Shown here one piece after another: positions 21,560 through 33,043 of a stretch of DNA of 64,000 bases. Position numbers and translations under genes: made by a program. How positions within the stretch are numbered: the first letter of the stretch is position 1; each line of letters starts with the position of its first letter. Source of the stretch: Vanilla planifolia (taxonomy: Eukaryota > Streptophyta > Magnoliopsida > Asparagales > Orchidaceae); contig CM043875.1 of assembly GCA_023846275.1 (NCBI GenBank), positions 25,338,851 to 25,402,850 of the forward strand, in the 5' to 3' direction. The notes under the pieces were generated by a model. That model saw nothing but the letters and a program-made list of their open reading frames with translations. It was not told the origin of the DNA and made no database searches.

Positions 21560-24500
21560 AATTCAAGGTTTCTAGCTCCTTCCCGTTGGCGCAAAATCAC
21601 ATTTGTGAAGTATGAGTTTGTCTTGAGAGAGGGTTTGTTATTGCAACTTTGTAGTCCATTTCATTTTTTATTGCTTCACAATTGCATGTAATTCTTTTTC
21701 CTTTGGAATGTCTAGTTTGATGGTTGTGGCCTCGTCATTTAAGTTAACTTATTCTAATAAGGGTTTCTTGTATTTATTTAATGCAACTTGAACTCAATAT
21801 CTGGGAAATTGAATTTTACCAAGAGTATAGTCTCAGTATCATAGACCAAAAGGCTTTTGACCCATTTATTATGAATGGCATAGTCTTGCATGATCAGAGG
21901 ATGGTTAGAAGTTTCTATACCCACTTCCCTTGGTGGGCAGCAAGTTTTGGTTCAAGAATTTTAAGTAGATTTTTGCTTGCAACCTTTTCTTGCCTATTGG
22001 ACCTTGGGTTATTGATGGGGTAAATTTTATTTGGGTTTCGAGGGAGTGATGTAACTCTTAAAGGTCTTCAGTATAAATCATAGTTTTATTGTCAATGCTT
22101 GGCCAAGGGAGTTTGAACTAGCAAAAGAGTTTGGACCTTAAAAATTTGCATACTTTGCTCATGATATACTTAGTCATAGGTTTGAATATTATCCACTTAT
22201 TGAAGTAGGAAGAAGAGGTGTTTACAATTCCTAGAGACTATTGAAAAGGGATGAGGAACTCCATCCACTACACTTTTGAATGGTCACGAGATGTTGATTA
22301 ACCATTGAGATTGAGCTGGCTTTTGATTTGAGGAAGGCTTGCATGGACTTAGCACTTGTGTTAGTGGATGGCGAAGTCATGAGTACACTTTTTGGAGTGT
22401 GGGCTAGTAATAGATTTTAAGGCTAGTATGTAGTTTGGAATGTTTGTCACACTCCTTAAGGTGAACTTTTTCAAGGACTTGACATTCTTCTTCCTTCTTA
22501 GGGCATTGCAAACATCAGTTAAAATATCCTTGTTCATAAAGAGTATCATTGGTCTATGTTCCTTACATCTTTACTGGTGGGAGGAGCATTGTCATGAAGG
22601 TATTTTAGAAGTGGATCCATCTATGGTGGTGTCAAAGCTTCTTGAATCTTGGGTTGATATATATATATTGGGATTTGTTAACCCATAAATGGGCAAAAGC
22701 CTTGTTCCTTAATTTAGCTAGATAATTTGTAGTGGTGTTTTCTTCCCCTTTGATCTATTGCAGATATTTGGTGTTGAAATTTATGAGCTTTTTATGAACT
22801 TGTTCATGATACTTCTTGAGTGCTTCTTTGCGAGTATTGAATAGTTCTCATATGTGGGTGAAGGCTTGCATGCAGAGCTTTGTGCTTTATTCTTTCTAAT
22901 AGGAAAAGTTACCTAAATGACTTGCTGGTTTACTCTTTCTATGCATTACCAATCCATATAATACCATGAAGAGTGTCGGAGCTCAAATAGTATTGATTTC
23001 GAAATAATGCTATTGACCAAGAAATTTGCGAGCGTCTTGATCAGATGAAGGTCTTTGGTACATAATTGATCTCCGATTCTCTTACTTCGTCAATCCGTTT
23101 CTATAAAGTATCATATACCTCTATTGAATGAAGGAATCTTTGGAGAGGCTTATCTATAGCTACTTCAATCTCGTGCACGTGGAAGTATGGTTGAAGGTTA
23201 CAAGTGGCTAGTGCCAAAAATTTTAGTGGGTATCAAGTTTTTGGGTTCTTTAGAGCATGAGTGGCATGGTAAATAGGTTTTTAAATGTCACTTTCTCTTT
23301 AGTTTGGATTGCATTAATTGTTGCTTATGTAGTGGTGAGCTTCCCTTTCTTTGGATTGTATAAGTTTGGAGATGTAAGATATTCTTTGAAATAATTGAAT
23401 GCCTACTCACATTAGGAGTCTAATCATTTTGACTTTTATTCTAGAGAGCCTTGAAAAAGGGGAATATAATGATCCATGTATCTGGAGAGGAAGCTATTGA
23501 GGCTGACAATATAGGATGTCATCCAAGAAAGCATTGAGGTTTCATCCTATTTTGACTATGGAAGACTTGATTGTTTATTTGCTAAATAAGTGTTATCCAT
23601 GTTCTTTTGGCCAGAGGGCATAAAGCAATCGCATCATGCGTTGTAATCAATGATAAATGATATCTTTCGGGCTTGAACATCTGAATCCATTGGTAGCCTA
23701 AAAAGGCATCAAGAAGGTTGAGATGTTTGAACTCAAGGTAGCATCAACTACGTTGTCGATCCTTGGGAATGGTAGAACTCCTTGGGTAGGTTATGTTAAG
23801 AGAAGTCTATGCACTCTAGCTATCATTTATTTACATTTTTTTATGAGGATGGCATTGGTGAACCATATGGGATATGGGATAGGTTCGATGAAGTTTGGTT
23901 CTAAAAGCCTCTCTACCTTTGCTTTGATTGCTTCCTTGTTTTGCGGCACTGAAAAATCTCTTTTTTTGTTGGATGGGCACAACCTTGTCTAACGTTCTTG
24001 TGGTACTCAGCTTTTCCTCGATGCATACCGGACTTGTTTGCGAGCATCCAGGAAAATGTGTTTATATGGGTCTATTTCCTTCAACCTTGGGCATTGCGTC
24101 AAGCTTGGATTCCTTTGCTTCTTCTCGCTCTCCTTCAAAGTGGCAATGTAGCATTGGTGTAATTGGAGTAGGTCTTCCAAATGGTGATGACATTGCCCTG
24201 AGTACGATGATTGAGGGAAAGTTGTAAGGTGGCGAAGATGACCAGGGACTTAATGAGGGTAGCCTAGTTGTAGTTGTAAGAGGGAGTTTTAATAACTAAG
24301 AAGATGGTCATTTTCACCAGCATATGTCTCTCTCCTTCAAAGGTGAGTGTCAATGTAATGGTGCCCTTTGTATGAGCTACCTTCTTTGAGAATTTGATTG
24401 AAGTGCCAACAATGGTGATGATAAAGCTTCTCTTCATCTTCATCAATTTAAATGCGTTGTGGAAGAGGATCTTTGTAGAGTTGTTGGTGTCAATGAGGAC

Positions 24501-25230
24501 TTGTTAAACAATGAAGTTTCCAATGTGGACAAATGCATCTTCATAGGGATTGCCAAGGAGCAATAGATATATAAAGTCAAATACAATGATGTTATGAGGA
24601 AGAGCTATCGAGTTATCCTAATAAATGGAGGTATTCTCTAGTTTCTTGGGGAGAAGACTAGAGACAAGTGGCTTGTCTACTATTATAGATATTGTAGATA
24701 ATGTTTCATCCAAAGGCACTTTCTTAGGGTTGAACATAAATGGACTTAAGAGTGCCTGTACCAGTTGAGCTTGAACAAGCTCATGGCTTTGAGAGCCAAC
24801 CTCCTTTCCTTAAGGATTGGTTCTTGATAGATGTTTGAGAGATTCTCCTTAACAAGGTTCATGATGAGAGTTTAAAGGGTGTAGCAAACCTTCATGTCTT
24901 GGTTGGTGAATGATGATACTTGCAATAGTGGTCAGCATCACATTCTCCCCTCTTTTGTGCTTAGGTCTTTAGGGCCTTTTAGTGGTCTTCTTGTTTGAGT
25001 GTAGCTAGAATTTCTCAGTTTATTCGGACAATGGAATTCCCTTAGGAATTTTTAGGAGGTTAGTTACCATTGCAGCAATTGTCTCAAGGCTTTTAGGGTA
25101 TTGTTGCTATTTTTGAGGTGGAGTATCTATAAGGCAAGCTTTTTTTTTTTTTTTTTTTTTTTTTAACTTTGGAGTGCTTTAACACAATTGGTTGCTTTTT
25201 ACAGTTGGCCAGCTTTCACCCTCATCTACA
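21560..25230 (-). pseudogene. pol region of a Tat-like Ty3/Gypsy element (protease, RT, RNase H, integrase)
   Basis: On the minus strand, in transcription order. Protease at about 24560-24190: IGNFIVQQVLIDT at the place of the usual V-L-DTG-S, then ILFHNAFKLMK and FLVIKTPS; the catalytic DTG has become DTN. Reverse transcriptase at about 23990-23540: EPIPYPIWFTNAILIKK and LPFPRIDNVVDATL. RNase H at about 23480-23000: CE-AFNYFKEYLTSPNLYNP, HEIEVAIDKPLQRFLHS and INYVPKT. Integrase C-terminus at about 21930-21560: SLLVYDTETILLVKFNFPDI and LRQREGAR. The order PR-RT-RNH-INT defines Gypsy, and the motif style (LPRID-VDAT, no chromodomain seen) points to the Tat lineage. Many stops and shifts occur; it is dead. 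A stretch at 24640-25140 may be the end of gag. Confidence 0.75.
25141..25164. repeat. Poly-T tract
   Basis: About 24 T residues in a row, within the gag-pol junction region of the Tat-like element. It could be the poly-A tail of a small minus-strand insertion, but no body was identified. Confidence 0.8.
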
Positions 25231-25248
25231 TTTACTATAGATATATAT

Positions 25249-27560
25249 TGACAACCCGGTAAATATTTGAGTATAACAACATTACTAAAGACACCAATAT
25301 TAAAATAAATGAGGTGATGAAAAAATGATATAAGATTTATTCAAGTCATTTTTATTAAAACATTCTATTGCATAATATAATACATATATACCTATTTCAA
25401 CAAAAAATTATCGATACTATATTAACAAAATCGTAAGGTACAAGACATTATTCTCATAAATATCTCACACGCCACTCAAACTGTTTTTTTTCTATGAATA
25501 TGTGGCTTACTTTGTAATGTAAATAAGGAAATGAGCTATATAATGTTCAGTAAATGAATTTTATATGTAACAATTAGTATGATATGATAAAATAAGTAAT
25601 AATAAAATAATATAAGTATAAATATGAATATAATATTTTTTACAATATTTAGTATAAATAAGTCACAATTAGTCATGAATAACATGCTTAGTAATATAAG
25701 TGTGCACACATATTCTATACTTTTGATATACATATAATATATGATGTCTTCTTTTTTTATTTATTTCTATTTTTTTTCTTTTTATTTACTTTAATTGGGT
25801 TTAAATTTTTTCACATGCCTATTATCTCATATTCTTATCTTCTCTTATATCATATCTTTATAAATATCTAATCACATCATTTTTAGACTTTTATTTTTAG
25901 GTATGTCATAATTAGCTATTCATATTAATCACATTATATCATCTTGTACATTGGCCTTGTATAAAGTGTCCGCAATAGTGGATGCCTTTAATACTAATTT
26001 ATGATCCGATATAAAACCAGTGCCTATCATGTCTAATATAGTATGTCAGAGTTTATCATCTATCATGAAATCATAGGATAAAATCTAAGAAATTTTTTAT
26101 TTTTTATTCAAGTTTTTTAATCTTATCATAACTTGTATCATATTATAAGATATATTTCTTTTATTTGTCTTCTTATCATTTATTATATTTTTATTATCTT
26201 ATATTTATTATTGCATCAGAACATCAAATATGAACCATGGGTGAATATTTAAATGTTGAAATAATCACAATTATTTACATTACAAATTATTTGAATTATT
26301 TATCTGTGTTCTTGAAGATCTCTCTATTTCTTATCTTTTTCTTTTGCCATTCAGTTTTTACAAGCAAATTTATTCATAATTTATAATAATCTATTGTTAT
26401 AATATTATAATATTCTAACTATTTCAAATCAATTTCTTGCAATTCTTAGCAATGTATATATATTAGTAACAAAAGGAACTTTATTTAGATATTGACTTAT
26501 TCAAATCTTTTTGTTCCTATTCTTTGTTTCGTGGATTCAAACTGCACCAACAGTGTTAACAAAAATATTTCTTAGTTGTAGCTACTTTTGTTTGTCCTTC
26601 TTGTTGGGAGCATAACAGCAACTTAAACAAAAATTCCTCAAAACAGTTATACTTTAATATTTTCTTACTGAAACTAAAGCACACGTCAGCTATAGATTCC
26701 CCACAATCTGATGGAACTTGTTTTACCTTAGCTTCAGCTTATGCAGCACCAGCCTTTGTTGGCTTTTAAAAATTTTGCGGCAGCCACTTCCTTTAGGAAG
26801 GAAAATGGAAATCTAAGGCTGAGTTCTCCTTTGGTAGCAAGAGAAAAACCCAAAAATTTTCCCAAATAAAGCTATTATTGCCTCAGCAGTTATTGGAAGT
26901 CTTGCTGATCAGCACTCTTCCTTTCCTCTTACAAGCTCGATCGTTCTCCTTTCTTGCTCTTTGATTTCTCTAGCTTTAGTTGTACTCTTCCCAATCCCTT
27001 CTCTCTTGGGTACAAGAGTTTCGTTTCTCACTTTCTAATCCCTATCTCTTTTTTTTATATATACCCCATTCACAAGTCTTTCCGAGCTATACCTCCCTTT
27101 GTGAGACTTTCAGAGCCAGTCGCGAAGGTTCTTGAGCTTTGTTTTGACTAAAAAGGAAAAATTGAAAATGCTACAGTTAAAACCAAAGTAAATAACCAAA
27201 ATGAAATTTATTTCTTTTTTAAACTCAATAACTTTGAAAATTATTTTAAAATCAAGAAGAGCTTTGAAAAATGTGTTATAATGGTCATATCTTTTTTCAA
27301 TTGGCTCTATTTAAATTTATATTTATATCTAAATTATGAACTCTTCACTATTAACATTTTTTTTACAAGACACAAGTTGACACAACTATTTTATTCTAAT
27401 GTTTCAATTTTTCAAAAAACAAATCCCATATAATATCAAAATTACATATAATTATATGTTTTGACATTTACATATTTGACTTTATAACAATTGCAAAAAC
27501 TAGGGCAGTTCATGTGTTCTTGTTTATTAGTCAATTAATTAATTGATTATCCAATGAAAA
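25249..27560. mobile_element. About 2.3 kb of unrelated DNA splitting the Tat-like element
   Basis: Gag-like sequence resumes only at about 27.6 kb, while protease and the end of gag lie left of 25.2 kb, so this segment interrupts the element. It is very AT-rich up to 26.5 kb. From 26520 to 27165 it is GC-richer with a TATATATA at about 27056-27063, as in an LTR promoter. A possible left end is TGACAACCCGG at 25249. No matching right end or target duplication could be fixed. It may be a solo LTR; the short frame at 26954-27151 is not a convincing gene. Confidence 0.35.
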
Positions 27561-28420
27561 TGATTTGGTAAGATTACCAGGAAATAGGCCAAAGAGCATG
27601 GTCTTCCAAAGAACCTTATCAATTGTTGGTTTCACCTAACACACCTTAGTATAATGCATTTGAAGTATTGATGAAATAACTTGGTCTTATGTAGGTTGTA
27701 GAGGAGGTGATCGATGTATTTCTTGTGGCAATGTTTGGTGGCAAAGTTTACCAAGAAGGCTCAGATGGATTTGGCGAAGGAGTCAATGGAGGTCGACAAT
27801 AGCTTATTAAATTGCTCAAGGCAAGGCCTTGAGGAAGGTGGAGAATATCTTATGGCACTTGGTGTCTAACATCATGTGCACCATCATTGTCATGTTATGC
27901 TCATTCAAATAGATATTGAGGTTCTCGTTCATGTGGATGGTGCACATTGCATAACATTTTTGGAATATGTTTCTAAAAGATCTTTAAGGAGTGCAAAAAT
28001 GTCAAATGGGCAACAAAACTTAGGATTAAGTGACTATGAGTTGAGGCCAAGTACCACAAGGATTTGGGTTATCCTTCTAAAAGCCTAGATAAGGTCAATG
28101 CATGAGGGGCAAGTGCATGTTGTGGTTATGGAGAAATCGCCTAGATAAAAGTTATTACTACAAGAGTTAGAACTTGTGCGTGTTGTGAGACAGGCACAAC
28201 TGCACCTTGTGGGCGAGTGATTGGAGTTGGAGTTGTGATTGAGGGAGTTTGGATGTGCGAGATGGTAATAGGGCCTACAAGCTCTTATAATGCCTAATTT
28301 ATTCAATAATGATTTAGGAATGGCTTGGAACATCTCTTCTTGTTGCTACATGAGTTGTAGCATCTGGGCATGAACGGTGGTAGCCTTGGTCATCACGGGT
28401 TGCACATGCTTAAGAGAAGA
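27561..28420 (-). pseudogene. gag relic of the Tat-like Gypsy element
   Basis: On the minus strand, scraps such as MMVHMMLDTKCHKIFSTFLK and LLGKLCHQTLPQEIHRSP correspond in order and spacing to the plant Gypsy gag pattern (M-x-C-x-FP-TLKG-A--W, then a Q-x-F---F segment). Orientation and place fit the pol relic at 21.6-25.2 kb. There are many stops. The match is weaker than for pol. Confidence 0.45.
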
Positions 28421-31400
28421 GGATGTTTTGTTGTGGAACTTGGCCCCTCGTCATGGACTGGTCTTTGATCTGCATGCCATTCTTATATTTGGCTCTAGAA
28501 GATGCTGAATCTGTTAAATGTATTTCCTAATATTTGTTTATTGTGAGCTCATGTTAGAAGTAAGGACTTGACACCCATAAAGGGTAGGCCAATTGAGAGG
28601 TAGTGGCTAAGTAATTGCAAAGTGATGAAAGAAAAGAGAATAAAAATTTTTACTAGTGTTACAAAGTTCATTGTGAGATTTCACAAGAAACTAGAGGCTT
28701 GATGGTTGCTTGGATGCAATTAGTGACTTTTAGAAATGGTAAGGTGAAAAAGGTGCAAACACAAGGACTTGAAGCTTTTGTTGGTTGTAGCATAAGAGGG
28801 TTCTATTATAGGTAAGTAACATAAGCTATCCTTCTGATTGAGTCTTTGCAAATATTTAAATACACGTTCTTCTACCTACCTTAATTGAGATAGCTTTTGA
28901 AATAGCTTCCTTGGGACGTTTACTCTTGCCTTGATGGTAGTTTCTCCTCTTTTAAGACATGCCATTGGAACATCTAGAGTTGATTGGCACCAACTTTGGC
29001 ATTTTGCATAACCTACGTTGATACTTGGACTGATTTGGTGGTAATATTTGAGAGGTTTGGCTTATACAATGGGAGAGTTGCTAAAGAAGTTCGAAAGCAA
29101 CTTGAAGAGTTGTTTGGGTGGCATGAGTAATCATTGGTCTTGTTTGATACAAGTGAACACAAGGCGATGACGAAATGTTGAGGGTTGCAAAAGTTTGGTC
29201 GCATGATTAAAGTGAGAGCTGTGGATAAGAACCATTGGGAATCCTTTTTGTTTGTTTGTGGTTGGCGAGGTCTTTTTTGACTTTGACTTGTCTAAGGATG
29301 CAATTGGTGCTTATTTAATGGTTGATGTACTTTGAAAGTAGACCTCTCTATTTGAGGGACTATGTGTCTAGGGTGACTAATTATTATTGTTGAGATCCAT
29401 AAAACCTCTAGACCAAGCCATTTTGAGCCCTTGTTGGTGACATTGCATGGCTTTTGATTTCTCTTGATTAGTATAGAATTGCATGTGTTTATAGAACTGC
29501 CAATGATTTGATGGATTATTGTGTTGATGAAGCTTCTTTTGATGACTAATGATGGGAAGGGGGTATGCCCCTTCCACTTGACTTTTGTGCTATCTACCAT
29601 GGTAGTAGTAATTTTTCTACCTTTGTAGTTGGTGAAATTGATGTAGCCAAGAGCCATCTTTCAAAGAAAGTTCGAAGTCCAAAACCATTGGCTTTGAGAA
29701 GATGCATGAGTAAAACATGGTCAATCACTAATAAAGTTAAAAAAAGATCGTAAATTATGACAAGTCATGTAGCATATTGAAAGCTACTGATTTGTAGCTT
29801 GTGGTTGTCGTGGTTGATGCATTTGTGCATAACTATGATGACTTGATAACCTTAATTTACTATGAGGGTTAATGTACTTCTTAAACAAATCAACTAATCT
29901 AAATAATTTGACAAAGCTTCACATCCTCGAAATTGTCATGACGAGCTTTCACATAGCACAAAAGCAATTGTTAATGAATGATTCAAGCATTTAGACAGCC
30001 GTTATAAGCCCAGTCCTCATATCATAATTAATTGATCAAGGTACACCTTGGTATTGGATGAATATTATTTATTAATTTAAGCACCTTTAAAGCTAGTTTA
30101 GACTTGATCTGAGAGTTGTGTAGCATAAAGTATTATTTCTAAGGCCTTAACAAAAAGCATTTGGATAATGATTACAATGCTGAACTAACAATCAAAGTCC
30201 TTTGTATTGAGTCACTGTTTTTTTGTGATCTAGAATTCTTATAACGTGACATGATATGTTCTAAAAGCTATATTGAGGCACTTATTTGATAGGCTAAGTT
30301 TTTACTCAATCCTCCCAAGGTACCAACTTAGGATTAAAACCTTATTCTCTAATATTGGTTCAAGGCTCCGCACAGAAATTAATTTGTTGTCCAAATTTGT
30401 TTGAAATGCAGTCCAAACATGTAAGCCACATGGCCCTGATGAGGCAAAGCTGTATTTTATGAGAAGTTCTCACATTTTATAGATTTTGTGACCGTAGATA
30501 AGGAATTCATCATGGAGTTGTGGCTTTTTGCAAGTTGAGTTTTTATAACATATCAAGGATCACATTGAAACAAAGCAAAAACATGTTAATCCTTGGGCGT
30601 CGTAACAAGTTAAATCACCATAACAGCAGACATTTTTTTTTTTGTGAAAACCTTAGCTATAATCCTTGTTAAATTAGCAAGCCTAATTTATATTTTAGTT
30701 TTGTTTTGGAGTAATTGGCATGCCTAATGGGAGCCATTTCTCCCATCTTTGAGATTTCTTTTGTTATGCTTCTAACCTCTGGTGTAATAATATTAAATAA
30801 GGTTGTTTCTACGAAATTTGAGGGTCATGATTTTTGGTTTGCCAGTTTCCTTCAATGGGAGCGGTTGTTTAGCATTTGTCCATTTTTCACAAATATTGCT
30901 ATGGAATATATTTTCATCAAATTGCATTCCAATGCTTGATTGTTTTTGTACATTTTAATGCTTGACATGTTTTGCCAAGTTTTCATTTAACAGGAATAAT
31001 ATATATAATATTTTTTTACTGGAGATTCAAATTGCTTGAAAAATTTCGTATTTTTTTTCGGTTTTCTTTAGCTGGCTCTATCATTTGAGCATGAGTATTT
31101 CCTTGTTTCTCTTAGTTAAGGTTTGGAGCTGTAGTCTGCTACTGTTCTTGCCACTTGCTTTTGTTAAAATTTTGTGGCTTGGAAAGATACAACTTCTAAA
31201 ATATAATAGGGGAGTGGCGACTATATGGTGAACTTTAAAGGTTATTGCTTTCCCATTGATGAGGAGTCACTGAAACGTTGAAGTCAGAAGGTCTAAATGT
31301 AGTTTTGCTTCATCTATACCCTTAAATCTGCTCATTTTTCTTCAGTGACTTGGTGAAGAGATGTGCCCTTATGGTGAATATAGAAATTTATATCCATTCC

Positions 31401-31552
31401 TTGCTGCAGAATACCTTCAGATTATCTTTTACCAAACATAGGTTTCCAGTTTCTAAACTGAATGTGACATGAATGCTGCGTATCACCAAAAAGGTTTTAT
31501 AAAATATGTACGAGACTAGTAAAGTATTACCCAAAAAATGTGATAAGATGGA
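28421..31552. other. Stretch with no recognised gene
   Basis: Moderately GC-richer than the deep intergenic DNA up to about 29.8 kb. The longest frame (29292-29657, minus, 121 codons) has no family signature I know, and overlaps a plus-strand frame of the same texture. It may be the 5' part of the Tat-like element. From 29.8 to 31.5 kb the sequence looks like ordinary gene-flanking DNA. Confidence 0.4.
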
Positions 31553-31672
31553 GTGGAGCTGTGGATGCAGACTTTTCTTCTTAGGCAGTCTTATCCTTTA
31601 GCAAGCTTCGATGGGTTTCTACTGAATAATAAAGTTGTAGTAAGAGACGGAGAGAGAAGGGGGGAGGTAGAA

Positions 31673-31980
31673 ATGAAGTTATTTTCCTGGATCCATTTAT
31701 TGGTTCTCTTAGCATACGTTGCTTCCCCCATAGTTCTGCAGGGCATCTTGATCACTGGAGGTCAGACTTATGCTTGTTTCTTGGTTCTGCATTAAGTTTC
31801 TTGGTTCTGCTTAATGCGGTTTGTTCTGTTCTCATACGTCCTATTCTTTATATGGCAACCGAAAGATGATGTACAGGTTTTGTGCCAAGACTTGTTCAAG
31901 GAAGATGGGTTGAGCCGCCGCCTGCACCTGCCGGAAACCCTGGTCGTTACTTTCCACCGAACATAACAACGGGATTATGA
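31673..31980 (+). CDS. Candidate small secreted peptide, two exons, 63 residues
   Basis: Exon 1 (31673-31760) encodes a textbook signal peptide: MKLFSWIHLLVLLAYVASPI with a basic residue, an uninterrupted hydrophobic core and small residues before the likely cleavage site. Its frame stops at 31795 if unspliced. A donor GTCAGA at 31761 and an acceptor GTACAG ending at 31876 join codon G|GT in frame. Exon 2 (31877-31980) encodes a basic, proline-rich tail: VPRLVQGRWVEPPPAPAGNP followed by GRYFPPNITTGL and a stop. The layout (short pre-region, basic linker, Pro/Gly-rich conserved-looking end) is that of plant secreted signalling peptides or small cell-wall peptides. I do not recognise the family and it is not CLE, CEP, PSK or RALF by motif. 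The sequence is GC-richer than the flanks and has no in-frame stop. An upstream in-frame ATG (31553) would bury the signal peptide. Confidence 0.5.
31761..31876 (+). other. Predicted intron of the small-peptide gene
   Basis: A 116-bp GT-AG interval. It contains a near-perfect 20-bp tandem duplication built on TTTCTTGGTTCTGC (31777-31810). The donor (GAG|GTCAGA) is acceptable but not strong. Phase 1. Confidence 0.45.
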
Positions 31981-33043
31981 CACCTCGGTGAATTAAGGTT
32001 CTATTCTCAATCTGCTTTCTCACAGTAGAATTTTATGGGTTTCTTTGCATTTTGTCATCACTTATGGCTAACAAAAAATCCAGTTCCAGTTTGAGTTAAA
32101 CAAGCACTACAATAGCAACCGTTAATGTCGTCTGACAGCCAAAACCAACGATTTTAAACGAAGACGAGGCTTAACTTGTTTTAGTGGCGAGTCTGCTGCT
32201 AGGTTTTGGATCACTTTGTTTCCGTTGTTGACCAGTTGGTGTGTCACTGGTATTTCCGACCGTTGTCATTGCCTGTTCCGCTTCTTAAAATCTTCTACTT
32301 AAAACTCCCAGGGTATTTAAATATATTCTAAAATGGAAATGGACTAAATTATTTTTTCAATTTTTTTTTGAAGGATAGCATTTCGAGAGAGGACACTTTT
32401 AATAAAAAAAAATTTTTAAATATTGAAAAAATAGATGAACGTGATGCATATGTAGGAGATGGTAATCCAAAGAGAAGCCTGATTTGAACTTTGCTTAATT
32501 TTTAGTTTTAGTTTTCTATCAGGTTTGCTTCATATTGCAGCTCTAAACTAGGAGCTTCCATCAATAATATGTTTGTTTCTATAAAAACATCTAGTAGGCA
32601 TCTGGAATTCAATTTTATATATCAAATTAAGGTGCTAAGAACTCTGTAGATGTATTATCCTTATTGGGAGATACTTCATAGGCACTATTCCATTTTTGGT
32701 CTAACCATCATTATATTTTGTATTGAGGGTTTGTGATTTGGATCTTTTTGAATGACGTACCAATCCAATCAGCACACTAAACTGCAAGAAACTTGTTTAA
32801 AATATGAATTCTACAAATACATACATAACTATGTTTTAGATTGCAGTCACATAAGGACATTTTCCATTGCAAACACCATTACTTTAGGAGCTGAAGTCTT
32901 GTGAAAAACGTGCCTATAACATGCAATTACTCCTGAAATTAGAGTTCTAAACATCAAAATCACAATAAAATTTTGGGAATGATAATGATCTAGTATTGCA
33001 TGCACTTAGTTTTTGAATTTAATATGATCATAATAAGTTCTAT
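31981..33043. other. Downstream flank of the small-peptide gene
   Basis: 31981-32300 is gene-like in composition, with a GC-richer patch at 32100-32290 that I cannot assign (3' UTR or an unseen exon). After that it is AT-rich with nothing recognisable. Confidence 0.4.

Noticed and set aside
29292-29657. 121-codon minus-strand frame
   Set aside because: No recognised domain, composition like its surroundings and overlapping frames on the other strand; could be part of the Tat-like element but cannot be supported as a gene.
32100-32290. GC-richer patch after the small-peptide gene
   Set aside because: No open frame or motif strong enough to call an exon or regulatory element.
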